Source of the DNA: Climacium dendroides
Taxonomy: Eukaryota > Streptophyta > Bryopsida > Hypnales > Climaciaceae
Length of the DNA: 64,000 bases
Reading direction: 5' to 3'
Assembly: GCA_950106755.1 (NCBI GenBank)
Contig: OX467086.1
Location: 27,360,001-27,424,000 of the forward strand
Both the position numbers and the translations under genes were made by a program. Under the pieces are notes generated by a model. It had not been told where the DNA came from and did no database searches. It worked only from the letters and a program-made list of their open reading frames with translations. Below are positions 49,564 through 62,000 of this stretch, piece after piece; the stretch's first letter is position 1, and each line of letters starts with the position of its first letter.

Positions 49564-50200
49564 TTAACCCCTAAATGTACGAGGCACCAAATTTTGGTGT
49601 CAACAATACTTTGAAGTAAAATACTATCCAACTAAGTTGATATTTTTAGTAGTTTATATTTTTGACAATTTTTTTTGAAGTCTAGTTTAGCATCAAAAAT
49701 TTGATTTTGAAAATGATTCATAATATTTTTTCTATTTAAGATTTTGTGCAAGGGTGTCTATTGTAATCTTGACTTCCACAGTGTTGAAGGCTCTTAGAAA
49801 TGAGCCTCAAATACACTAGATCTTGGAGAAAAAATCACATTAAAAATTCATTTAAAAAAATTGTAGAGTAGATTTTGAGAAGCCAAAAATTGATTGGGCT
49901 TATGCATGTTAGGCCCTTCAACCTCATTTTTTAAGTGACCAACTTTTTAGATTTGACATGCAAAAAGAGAGTTGAAAGATTTTCATAGTTTTAACACTTT
50001 GATGATTAAACATTATAATCTTTCAATTCATAAGTGGTATTGTTGTGTTTTCTTTTCCTATGTGATCTCTAACATGCCTAGTTTGAATTTGTGCGGTTAC
50101 AATTTAAAAAATTGATACAACTTATCAAAATGTTGACTTTTTGTTCAATTCAAGCAAATTCCAAGAAGCTCAAAACTAGCCTTGGGCATTTAGAGGTTAA
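49564..50200. mobile_element. TTAA-flanked MITE
   Basis: Starts TTAACCCCTAAATGTACGAG and ends CTTGGGCATTTAGAGGTTAA, with TTAA at both edges and inverted end motifs. 637 bp, non-coding. A non-autonomous Helitron begins at the very next base. Confidence 0.72.
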
Positions 50201-51079
50201 CTAGCGGTTGGTGCTTGCTATGCTACGCATTCATCATTAGATTTTTATAAGAATTTTTATATATTAGATAGGCAGAAGAAAAATTTCAATAAATCTTCAA
50301 ATAAAAATGACTAAAATCTTCATATAATTTTTTTTATGAGTAAGCCTATATTGAAAGGTACAATAGAAATTTATTGAATGATGAATGAAACATATGCAAT
50401 GGTAAATACTATAAAAAGATATACATACATTAGAATGCATTAGAAATTTGACTCCATTGTTACAAAAATTTGGCAACCCAAATTGAAGAATTAAAAAGAA
50501 AAACTTATAAATCTCAAAAACTTTGTAAACAACTTAATTGTTGTAGAATCCAAAATCGCTTCAATTGAATAAATTTCTCAAAATCATTTGGTAGTAGCAA
50601 TAGAAAATTGAAATCATAAAAGCTTGAAGCTCACAAAAGCACAAAATCATAGAATTGCAAAGAAGTGTAAAGCCAAGAGAAGCAATGGAATTGCTACCTC
50701 TATAATATCATTCTATGGATCTTCTTTAATATCACCTCAATTGCAAGGACTATATTATTTCTATAATATCATCCTTTGTAAAAAGTGATATTACAAAAGT
50801 GATTGCAAACTGCTACTCTATTTCTGTAATATCACATTGTATGAAAATACGATTTCTATGTATGCATGATTGAAAATATTTTTACAAAATATTTAAAATA
50901 ATTATTTTAAAGACTTATCAAAATCATGCATTCTATTCAAAATCATGCATTCTATTCAAATATATCAAATTTTGACTAATATGTGATACAATAAATGCGT
51001 AGCATAGCAAGCACGAGCCCCTAGTAATAATGGTAGCATTTGTGATATTACAGAGGGACTTATGATTTTAGTAGTATGA
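50201..51079 (-). mobile_element. Non-autonomous Helitron, copy C (complete)
   Basis: Minus-strand reading: TCATACTACTAAAATCATAA at the 5' end after a host A, and CACCAACCGCTAG at the 3' end before a host T. Colinear with copies A and B over its length. A small internal duplication (AAATCATGCATTCTATTC twice, 50930-50958) is unique to this copy. No coding region. Confidence 0.76.
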
Positions 51080-51599
51080 TAGGTACCATACTCCATATTT
51101 TCAACTTGGAGAGTTTGCAAAATATTGTTAGAGTGTTGAAAAATTACAAAACCTTACGAAACCACTTGGAGTGCATTTCTCTTGAGCTTGCTAATAATCT
51201 CATAAGAAATTGGTCATTAGTAAGACTTTTGAGATAGTGAGATTAAAAAAACAATTGCTTTTAGGTGTTTTTACCTTAGTACACATGTAATTGTCACTAA
51301 CAACAATTCATCTTCTATGATATTCCTAAACAAAAACTATTTCCATTGGATGTGATTGACAAGTGTTCAACATTGTATTGTGTATAACTTGGACACCATG
51401 TGAATATATGAATTTTCAAAGTATTGTCAAGAAATGGAGTAAATAATCAATCCTAAGCTCTCATAAACTTTCATGTTTGATTGTGTACATCTTATGTAAT
51501 CAATGTTTAATTTTAGTTTTAGTTTTAATTTTTTTCAAATATAAATATTGCTTTTGGGGTGGTGATGATTATAGGTGCAACTTAGAAGGGCACTAGACA

Positions 51600-52161
51600 T
51601 GAGGGGAGGTCACTTTATGGATATTTTGTATCCCACGTGCAACAAAGTGATTTTTTGACCCTGGAATATACTATAATTTCAACCTATAATTTTGAACTTT
51701 GATTAGTAATGACTATAGATTTCTATTTCCAAAAATTCCCAACTCAAATGACATTTAAAATGACTATTATAATAGGTTGAAAAATGAACTAAAATGGCAT
51801 GTTTTTTAACTCAAACATTTGTAGAGAATACATTTGGATGACCGTTGCATCAATATTCAAGAAAAATAAATTTTCAATAGAGTTATTTTTAGGACTTTTT
51901 TGTTCATTTTTTAGACAATTTTTTATGAAGTAAGGGGTCTAAAGTTATTTTCAACTTTATAGTGTATCTTTTTTCTTCAAAAGTTTGTAACTAATTATTA
52001 TCAATTTAAAAATACCAATAAATCAAAATACAAACTTTCAAAGTAGGAAAACCTATTCAAAATTTTTTATTTTCTTTAAATTAAATTTTATGAAATAAAT
52101 AAGGGGTCCAAAATCTTTGCATCACGTGGATTGTATAAATGCATAGAGTGACCTCCCCTCG
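51600..52161. mobile_element. MITE with ~45-bp TIRs and 8-bp target duplication
   Basis: The left end TGAGGGGAGGTCACTTTATG pairs with the inverted right end CATAGAGTGACCTCCCCTCG; pairing extends over ~45 bp with mismatches. ACTAGACA lies directly outside both ends (51592-51599 and 52162-52169). An 8-bp duplication suggests the hAT superfamily; a ninth base that differs leaves Mutator possible. 562 bp, non-coding. Confidence 0.75.
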
Positions 52162-52552
52162 ACTAGACACTTTGTTCATTACAGTGATGAAAAACATTTT
52201 ACATTCATCCTCATCCATCTTCTTTTGCCTATTTTCAATCTACCACATTTTATTTTTTTGCATTATGAGAATCCACTTCATGTTGTTTCATGTGATCCTA
52301 GCCACACTACACTACCATACATTGTAATTACATCCTATACAAAATCATTTCTTTAGTGGTTGAATTTTTACTCATTGACTCAATTTAGAATTTTTCGAAG
52401 TTCATTTTAGAGGGTTTGGAATATCATACGACCTTTAATACTATTCAAAATATTTCATGATTTTTAACAACTTTACCAATACTCGAAACTTTATTGATAC
52501 TTACAACTTTATTAATATTCATGACTTCGACTTCTAGGTTTCTTTTTGAAGA

Positions 52553-53295
52553 TTAACCCAGAAACGATGACGAGGCCATTTTGTGGCTTTTTGATGAATG
52601 TTTCTTGAACTGTAGAGAGTTGGGAAGCAGTTTTTCATCCACTTCTTTCTTGTTGACCTTCCATGTTGGGTTATGAAGATAATCTAGTTGAGTTTGGAGT
52701 TATGCTATTGTTTGTCCTCACATAAATGAGAAGTTACTTAAAAAAACGGATCACAAAATATGCTATTTTATTATATTTTAAAAAGTTGTTGTTCCTTGCT
52801 TTAAATCTGAAATTTCTCTACAAAAATGATATTTTTTGAATTTAAGCCCAACTAACAAAATAAAGTTCATTCACTCTAGTTTCTACTCCAATTTGAATTT
52901 TGAAAAAATTCCTAATAATCAATTTTTCATTGCAGTTTGAACTTTGGATGTATTTTCAATGTCTACTACGTTATAATTATAGAATGGCACGGAAAATGAG
53001 TTGACACCATGTTGTTCATCACTATAATATGCACACATGGTGAAATTTTCAGATTTTTTGAAATAATTTTCTATTTGATATGATTTTTCTTCATTATATC
53101 TACAAAAATTCACAAAAAAAACAATTATTTACAAAAAAATCTAAAATTTTGGTGCAACAAAGAAGGCATTTTGTTTCATCTCTGAAAAATAAATTAAATT
53201 TTTTTCATACATATCTTGTTGCAAAATGGCAACAAACTGAGTGATGACAATGAGGCTTGAAATCAGTGGTCATAGGTCCGTCATTTAAGGGTTAA
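52553..53295. mobile_element. Possible TTAA-flanked MITE, diverged
   Basis: TTAACCCAGAAACGATGACG at the left and GTCATTTAAGGGTTAA at the right give TTAA at both edges, but the inverted ends match over only a few bases. Interior AT-rich and non-coding. It could be two unrelated ends. Confidence 0.38.
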
Positions 53296-53426
53296 GATTA
53301 TTTTCATTAATATTTTCTACACTATTCAATTATGCCACGCTATAATTTCTGACCCCAGCGTAGGGCACTCTTGTTGCCGTTGTCATTCCTCTACAGAACC
53401 TCTTGTTTTAGATTCTTCATCGAAAA

Positions 53427-53690
53427 CCACGCTCATTTTCTAAAATCCAGAAGAGTTGGGGCTTAGGGTTCAGAGTTGTGTAGCGATCGAGCAGGCAGGA
53501 TTGAAAGAGGTGGACCTATTGACACAAGTGGATTCGTGTTGGATGTTTTGCCTCTGTAGGGCCTTTTACTTTAGTTCCTTCATCGAAAAGCATTGGAATT
53601 TCTGCTCATTTTCTAAAATCCAAAAGACTTGGGGCTTACTTAGGGTTTGGAGTTTTGTAGCGATCGAGCATGCAGGATTCATTGATCTAA
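53427..53690 (+). repeat. Tandem duplication of ~170-210 bp upstream of PET100
   Basis: TCATTTTCTAAAATCCA..AG..TTGGGGCTTA, then GGGTT..GAGTT.TGTAGCGATCGAGCA.GCAGGATT occurs at ~53432-53500 and again at ~53603-53680. The two copies differ at scattered bases and small indels. It lies about 800-1050 bp before the PET100 start codon and may affect its promoter or a 5' UTR exon. Confidence 0.75.
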
Positions 53691-54481
53691 ATTTTGCAAA
53701 AAACAGTCTCCACTGATCAGCGCCTCGCGGTGAGAAGTCTCAGCGGTTAGAATTTAGGGTTCGTCTCTCTCATTCCCTCGCGCAACTTTCCCTCGTTGAT
53801 TCGGGTGAATCCGATTTTCCAGTTCCTTGTTTCCGAAGAAATGGTAGAGGGTTTGCTAAATTTCTCTGAAGCGGGGTGATTGCAGTGTAAAGCTAGCTCA
53901 TGTTTGTGTAAATGCAATGGACGAAACTCGTGACTGTGGCTATCGGTGGTGATGTATGCAGAATCCGGTAAGCTCAATACTTAGGATTCTACCACAGAGC
54001 TGGGACAGTGCTACCTAAACTCTGGCAAACAGCAGGTGAGTGGCATCGTAGGAGCGGTTTTTAATCACTTCATTGTGTGTCCAGCCCTTAGCTTCCGGTG
54101 AACGGTTTTGAAGCAGCTCTTCCGTGCTTCGTCCCGTGTTTCGATTGTGTCCGTCAAGCCCTGCAGAGGCAAACCATTCACCGGAAACCTTAAATTAGTT
54201 GGGACTGTAGACCTTAGACAACAACTTGTGTGTTACTGCTTTGGTATGCAAGTAAAATCGCTTTGATTTGGAAAACGGGTAGAAAGAAATACGGTGACCG
54301 TGACGACCCTTACCATCTGGAATTTTAGGTTTCAAGTTTTTGTAGGGCTTTTCCGTTTGTAGTTGTTTCTGCGGCGAGCGATTGTTAGGATTGTGCGACG
54401 AATTCACTCACCGTTGTGGTGTTAGGGTTTGCAGCAGGTCTCGCGATTTGAACGAAGAAATCTGCGTGTGGAAGGGGCAGG

Positions 54482-54955
54482 ATGTCGGCAGTGGGGAAGA
54501 AGAAGGGACTGCTGGAGGTGTTCAAATTTGGCACCTACATTGCCATACCGATTGTCATGATGTACGCTTTTGCAAACAACTCCGAGAATTTAGAGAGAAT
54601 CATTCGCAACGTAAGAGGATCCTCTTTAAGTCGCTTTCTCTTTCAAGTCTCTATTTTCTACTGTTTTAGTTTGTGATGGCTGTTTCATATGTGCCTTCTT
54701 CTTGCTAAGATTTGGAAATTGAGTTTATCGTCTTTTCATGGGGAGAGAGAGTAAGGAATGGTTTGAAAATGTTGAAAGTTATGGTGCCCAATCTGAAGTT
54801 GGGTCAGATCATCAGTATGCAAGTATCTCCTTCTAACCGCAATGAATGAATGCTTCTGCCAGCGCTCGTATGTGGTGTACCCTCCGGAAGGACCTCGTCC
54901 TCCGTCAGGGGATGAAATTCGGGACATGATCAAGAAAAACAAGACAGGCTCATAG
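54482..54955 (+). CDS. PET100: PET100-like cytochrome c oxidase assembly factor
   Basis: PET100 proteins are small inner-membrane chaperones needed to assemble mitochondrial complex IV. Exons 54482-54610 and 54863-54955 join in phase 0 to 73 aa. The N-terminal part LLEVFKFGTYIAIPIVMMYAF (residues 10-30) is the conserved single transmembrane segment; NNSENLERIIRN, RSYVVYPPEGPRPPS follows across the exon junction and is the family's most conserved block; the C terminus is basic (MIKKNKTGS). Length is typical. ATG 54482 is preceded by GC-rich leader sequence and is the only reasonable start. A possible 5' UTR intron lies between about 53990 and 54470. No damage is seen. Confidence 0.8.
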
Positions 54956-55464
54956 ACTTTGGAACACAGATGCAGGTCTCCATTGTTAAAACTTGTTTGG
55001 AAGCTGAAGATAATCACATCAGTTTGTGTAGAGAGCCTGAGGTGATCATCTGCATTTTAATATGCAAAGAGATTGCAGAGATTTCATTTTTCTGGGTCCT
55101 ATTATTTATTTCTTGTTTTTGGGAACACAAGTGAAGAAATTTCATTGCAAGTGTGACCCTCCTCTAAAAGTTTATAAGGATTAACCCCTAAATGGATTAA
55201 TCCCTAAATAGTTTGCACTACCTTTCATTTCTTAGTATGTAAAAATGTGCAGTTTTGAATACAAACTTTTGTGGAAATTATTAGGATTTATCGATTGCAT
55301 TGAATTTTTCTGTGTATATTGAATGTCCAAATTGTGTCGCTCATAAAAAAATTGGACACTTGTAATTTTAAAAATTAGCTATTTGTAAGAATCACATAAG
55401 CAATTGTGGACATTATCTGGTGGACATTATCTGGAGTAGCGCAAGGCGAAGCGCATATTTTCAG

Positions 55465-55650
55465 AGATAGAAATGATGGGGATTGTCAAAAATTTGGTAA
55501 TTTTATTGCTTGAATTGAAATTACTATGAATTTCAAAAGGCAAAAGTTGTTCTGGACCCCAATGTCTAGAGTCATCCAATTCAGATCATTCAAGAACTAC
55601 TTTCCCACTTCCTACTTTCTTGCTCACTATTTTGGGACATCTTATGACCT
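55465..55650. repeat. Dispersed repeat shared with 48420-48670
   Basis: Same order of blocks as the other locus: GAATTTCAAAAGGCAAAA, CAATGTCTAGAGT, CAAGAACTACTTTC, CTTGCTCACTATTTTGGGAC. Diverged, non-coding, ends not determined. The following stretch to 55970 shows no gene. Confidence 0.6.
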
Positions 55651-55970
55651 TCTAGTTCCAACCTTGAAAAGGAGGAAAAAACATATTCCAAATTTTGGTT
55701 GAAAATTTGTTTGAACCTTTGTTAGAAATAACTACATCCTACTTTAGCTAGAAGACAAGCATGATTCAATGCCCTTGAATTCTTACACACTGTACGCATG
55801 GGAGTGACCTTCACTCTTTTTGAAGGACAAGGATTAAAATTGAAATGTGAAAACTTCTTTGTTTAGAACTCAAACATTTTCTATCCTTTTAATAGGTTGT
55901 TTCTACTCAACTAGCCAATGACAATGGAGGAGGGTTGTGTGTAATTGGTATCTACTTCAATTGATGTATC

Positions 55971-56608
55971 TTAACTCCTAAAGATTTTTTACTATGTTTT
56001 CACCAAAACCGCTCCAAAATTGTCATTTTTAGTATAAGTACCAAATTTTTTTTAAAACATTTTTAGACACATGTAATTGTAAGATCTTGTAGTTAACTGT
56101 GAAAAAAAATTCAGAGCCACAACAACGAACAAACACATCTCAAGGACTGAGCACCGTGTTTTTTTTTTGGCAATATTAGCAATTGAGTGCCACGGACAGC
56201 AAGGAGAATTCAATGTCCCTAGCACTCAATGGCTATGAGCAACAGATAAAATTTGTATTCTAGTCAACAGAGCGAATCGCATCCGACACGAGTGGAACGC
56301 ATCATTGAATGGCTTTTGAAGTACATTTTTTTTACTGCAACCGTATCCTCCTCAGGAAATGACACTTTGCAATTCAACAATTTCCACTTTTTTAATCATA
56401 AACGATGCTGAGGACATTGAACGACAAATGATCTTTTCATGGAGGACAAAAGTGCAACTATTCATCCTCTAAATCTTGTGTGAAAAGGAAAGGTCTTCTA
56501 CAGTAGTTTGATTTTCATCAAGTGCTTTTGCATTTTTTTAAGCCAACAATTCACATAGTACCAAACCAAATGATTTCGTTGGTGACTGGTTCATCCTTTA
56601 AAGGTTAA
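55971..56608 (+). mobile_element. TTAA-flanked MITE
   Basis: Starts TTAACTCCTAAAGATTTTTT and ends CATCCTTTAAAGGTTAA. TTAA lies at both edges, and a CACCAAAACCGCTCCAAAAT block inside the left end is related to that of 10914-11842. 638 bp, non-coding; inside it a GC-rich stretch near 56120-56300 differs from other copies. Confidence 0.64.
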
Positions 56609-59096
56609 AATATTAAAATATTACAAATTTAAAAGGATTTTAGTAGTGCCTATAGTGTCTTCTATATATAGGTACAATGGCCCAAAATTCAAGGCAACCC
56701 AATTGTAACCTCTATAGTTTAATACTATTTTGCTCAATTTCATTCTAAGGTACAATTATTCAAAATTGATAATGGCACAATTACAACTTGTACAATTTAG
56801 TGAACCCAATTTTACTCAATTCCATTCTCATCAAACAAAAACTATACAACTTGGTTTCACATCAAGATAGTAATTAACCAAAAAATAATCCAATTATTTT
56901 ATGAACAATTTTATGAATAGGTACATACTTTGTTTCTACATGAAAGTCATACATTGGAATTTTTGTCCTATACAATATTATAAGGTTTATACACATTGTA
57001 AAAAATTCACTCAGTTTCTAACAATTTGAAGGGATGCTTCTCAATTATCATTGCAACATTATATGGAAACAAACATGAGAGCCTAGTAAAAGGAAGAATA
57101 TAGATCTAGGCAATATCAATGACAACTTGAAAAGAATTTAGTCATAAGATTTTCATTTTTACAAGATTTTTTCTTTCTATATTTATATGAAGTGATTTAG
57201 AGCCTTGCACAAATATTATGAGGCAATGAATGAATATGCTACAAAAATAGACAAAATTATTTTTTCAACATATTTGGATGAACCTCATCCACTTATAAAG
57301 TTCCTAAAACTAATTCTTGAAACCCTTCATAATTCATCTAGTGGACATTATGACTCTTGAGCAGGCAAATTTCTAAAAGTAGTTGCGATTTTAGAAAGGA
57401 CATTAGAAATTGTATTATGCACCTCATTAGCTTGAGTTCTTTAAATGGCTATGTTAGTCATAAGCAATGATGTCCATCAATAAAATCCATCAAAAAGTCA
57501 ATGTTGGTTCTTAAGGATTTGATGTAAGGCACAAAGTGGTGCATATAGGATCTACTATACCTTAGTGACACTAACAACATCTTAGTGTTTATGTCTTTTG
57601 AGCACATTATGACAAAAAACTCATTTTTCTAATTTATTAATTCACTATTTAAATGACTAAATTAATTTAAAAATATTTTTTACCCCCTCCATATTTTTTT
57701 TTACAACTATTGATATAGAATATCAATACTATATCTTTTATCAATATTTGCATTAGATGATTTTGGGAGGTTTGGGAGGGCCATTTCAGGCTTGTTCCCA
57801 ATGTTAGTCTCCCCAATAGATTTTGGCAAATGGCTGTTTCCAAAAAAGAAATTAAAAGAAATTACATTCTTGAAATGAAGAAAAAAATTCAAAAACTGAC
57901 AGTCATTTGGCCACGTCAGCGAGCTACTGTGGCCCTCTGCAGGGCAAGTCTTGCAGTTTGGGAACTGTTGTACGTTCACTCTTGCCATACCAAATTGTTC
58001 TTCACTGTAACATAACTTGACAAGCAATCTATTAAGCCAATTATCTATGAGTTTTAATTATTTTTTGTATCATCTATGGATAGTGCTTTGGACTAAATAA
58101 TCTTGCAATAATGAAGCAAACACATCATTCTAAAAACCTTGAGTTCAAATTGTCTATGAATGCTTGAATGTATTATTTGCAAATCTTTTGCCAAATTTGA
58201 AACTTCCATTACTTAAGAACCCATGTACTACATGAATATGCAAAACATAGTCTTGAAAAGTATCATCTAACTTTAAGCCATTATCCATGTATCTTATAGA
58301 TGTATTATTGTATATTCCTTTGGCTCATATCTACCTTAGTTGTTGAGCTAAGTATATACCATATTTACAACAATCCTAATAACCAAGGCTTTGAAATTGA
58401 TACCTTGGGGTCTTTTGTTTGACTTTCAATTTTTAGTCTAGCCCTTCAAATGGAAGGTCACATTTTCCCCCCTTCACGATTGCAAGGTCAATTAATTTTT
58501 TTTCCTTCATTTCAAGGGCACACATTTTTGCCGCCCTCTTCATTTAGAGTCTCTTTGCAATGTTAAGGGCATTGCATCCTTCAAAATATATCACTGCTGC
58601 ACACTCTCCCAATGTGATGACGTGCAAAACTTGTGAACTGGAAGCTCATTATGAACTAGAGACTATTTAAAAATGATTCTCATCTCATTTAGCCAATAGC
58701 CAGACTGTTTACCGTGCTGGATTGAGGATGCTCTACTTTTGCAAAGAGACTCTAAATTTTTGCCGTCACTACAGTGTAGGAGAACTGATCGGTGTAACTT
58801 ACTGTAGCAGCGAAACTACCTCAATTTCAGGCAGGTCTTCAAATAGACAGTATTTATGACAATGAGTACCTCGTGTTGTCAGTGTGCGTAGCGAGAACCA
58901 TCTGCAGACGCAAGAGAGTGATTCTTTGAGATGCGTATCCTTCCCCTTTACAACCAGGTTGAGCTCTTTGGGGGAATGCGTATTCTTCCCCTCTGCTAGC
59001 AGTTTGAGTTCTTCCCCTCCTCAAGCCCATTTGCCATTTCCAACCATCCTACTTGCAACAGATTGCAGATTCATACTTAGAGTGAAAGGCAGGGCT
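56609..59096. other. Intergenic DNA upstream of the BBE-like gene
   Basis: AT-rich to about 58550, then mixed composition. The last few hundred bases should contain the promoter and 5' UTR of the gene starting at 59097. Open frames near 57700-58030 on both strands have no recognisable domain. No RNA gene seen. Confidence 0.5.
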
Positions 59097-62000
59097 ATGA
59101 TGGTCTTCGCATTAGCATCCAAGATTATTTCCGTGTTGGAAAGACTAGCACTCCTGTTTTTGGTTGCTTCTCCATCAGCAGATGGGACTCAGGTGCGCTC
59201 ACTGAATAGTCTGAATACTTTCTTAGCACCCTTACCATTTCCTCAAACTAATTTGTTGGTTTGGGCCTCGTGTCTTCAATGTTCGGCTGCTGAATTCACA
59301 ACAGTAGCGGATCGTTCAGTGCTCTGACGATACCTGACAAAGCGACTCAATTTCTGTGGACAAAGCGTCGTTTCCCTCACTTACGCCTCTTCGTAGACTT
59401 TGGGTTGGCAAATCTCCTTCTTTGTGCTTAATTTGGACTCGGTATTTGAGCTCCGCTACTGCTTGGGTGGTTTGCGTTGCCAAAAAGTGAGCTCGATTTC
59501 GAGAGATGAAGCTCCGTTTCAAGTCTTGTTGTAAAAGTTTGGCTTTGCGATGATTTGAACAGGGGTTTGAGCTTCAGGTCGGGGTGGGCACAGGGACGGA
59601 ATTCAGATGGTTTCGGTTCTCTGTCAATGGCAATAAGTAATGCCGTTGTCCTTATGGGACTTTCTCACTGGGTCTCTTAGAAAAGTGCATACTTTGACAT
59701 AGGAATGAGTGATTTTACATAACTTCTTACTGCACAAAGTGGTCTTTTTTCTCGTGTGTGTCATTGGTGTGTGTCATAGATGGGTAAGATATTGTAGTGG
59801 CTTGAATCTTCACATAAATTTTGAGGCCTTAAACTCATTTTCATATTCAGCTAGCATGTTCATAGGATTGATTGTTGGTAGTTGTGTTTGTATGTAGGAT
59901 GTGGGTTCCCTTGCATATGGGGCATTGAGTTTGCAATCTTGTTTGGCCAATGGAGGGGTTCGTTCGGCATTCCCTGATAGCATTGACTACAACCTTGCCC
60001 GAGTGGGGTGGAATGCACGACAATTGTATAAGCCAGTGGCATTTGTATTTCCCACCACAGTCAACCAAGTGCAACACATACTCGCTTGCTCCCTTCAAGT
60101 CGGTGTTGGCATTGTGCCGCGTGGCGGTGGACACTCCTTTGAAGACTACTCACTAGGTAAAGGGACCATGTCCTAAATTGGGGTAACACAATCTTTTCAT
60201 TGTCACTTTCTTTTAAAAAATGCAAGGACACCAATCTTGTTGGGCTAATAAGTTTATTGCCCTTAAATGCTCTGAAAGATGATGCTTTAGATTGATTGTG
60301 GAATCTCAATTTACACAAACATATTTCACTTGTGTGGCATGGTGCAAAGAAGAGCCTAGGTACGATTGATAATGGATTAGATAATATGAAGCAAAGCTTT
60401 GAATTATGAGAAATAACATGTCAAGCCATGAGAGTAACAAGAGATGCTATTTCTCATAATGAGCTATTGCTTTCACATTATCAGATATAACCTCAATGTT
60501 AAATGGTTGGATCTTGTTGAACCATGCTCAATCAAGGGTTTAGAAGGAGAGCATCATAACTCTAAAGCCGCCCCACGTTGTAAAAGAACATGCCTCTCCT
60601 CATGCAATGAGAGACTTCCATTTGACTTGAAATGGACTCCATTGAGGTTATGTTAGATTTTTATCAACTCAAGCTTGCATGCATTGAGATTATATCAAGT
60701 AATGGCAATTGAAAGCTAGCTAGGTCATGAAAAACAACCAAAAATTAGTGTCTGCATTGATGCTCATGTAGCTTGTTGGGTCCTTTGTTCTTGTAAATAT
60801 TCTTCTTAGCACAACATACTTTGCCTTTACCTAGTCCTTTACCTACCTTCAACCTTGTATCATCCCTCAGGGCATAGGTCTGAAATCCTTTTTTGTGCAA
60901 GGCAAAGGGATCCCTCTCCCTGTAGTTGATAATGTAATGTAATGTGCCCTCTGAAAAAAATGCATTGGTCCTTGCAGCTTGGACTGACTCGATTTCTTCC
61001 AAGACTGATTCATTATCTCGGTGGTGACCTGCAGGTGGCCGAGATGGGGTGCTAGTTGTCGACATGGCTCGCTTCCAGCAACTAAGCTACGACAACGCCA
61101 CGAAAACCGCCATAGTTGGTGCAGGCTGGAGGTTAGGCCCGCTCTATCTGGCCCTTTGGAATGCAGGCAAGGTGACCATTCCAGCAGGGAACTGTCCCTC
61201 GGTGGGCATCGCTGGCCATGCCCTCGGAGGAGGCTGGGGCTTCAGCGCGCGGAAATTTGGTATGGTTTCAGACAACATTCTGGAAGCCCAGGTGGTCATT
61301 GCGAACGGGACTTTAGTCACCGCAAACGCGAGCCAAAACAGGGACCTGTACTTCGCACTTCGAGGAGCTGGGGCCGCTTCTTACGGCATCGTCACCCAGT
61401 TCACCTTCCGCATGAATGATGTGTCGGCCCCCGTGACCCATTTCAAATACACGTGGACCAACAAGCCAGCCGTCCAGTTGCAGAACTTCCAGGCCTTTCA
61501 AACTTGGGGCGTCAATGTGCCCGCGGAGATTTCAGCCACTTTTTACATGGACCCATTTGGGAAGAGTTGGTTGGAAGGGACTTATTTGGGTCCGCAATCT
61601 TCACTGGCTCCTTTGGTGGAAACGTTTGTATCTTCCGCGGGGGCGAATCCAACTATCAGTGTGGAGCAGCTTACTTGGATTCAAGTCATTCTCGTGAATG
61701 CAGACTACCCTTCCAGTGCAAACCCTAATATTTTGAGTAATCCAACGTTGCCGTCCATTACATTCAAGGGAAAATCCCTGTTTGTCAAGGCGCCCGGGCT
61801 TCCTGATGCAGGGGTCAATGCCATGATCACTGCCATGGGAGCCATCCCCAAGAATGTTAACGCATATTTTATGTTCGATCTCTTTGGATCCCAGTCGGCC
61901 ATCAACCATGTAGCACCTGCGGCAAGTGCATTTGTGCATCGAAGTTCGCTGTATAGCATTCAGATGGTGGCTTATTGGAAGAACTCGAATGACTCGGTGG

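Noticed and set aside
57707..58027. 106-codon minus-strand open frame
   Set aside because: Low-complexity, Asn/Ser/Phe-rich product with no domain, upstream ATG context or intron support.
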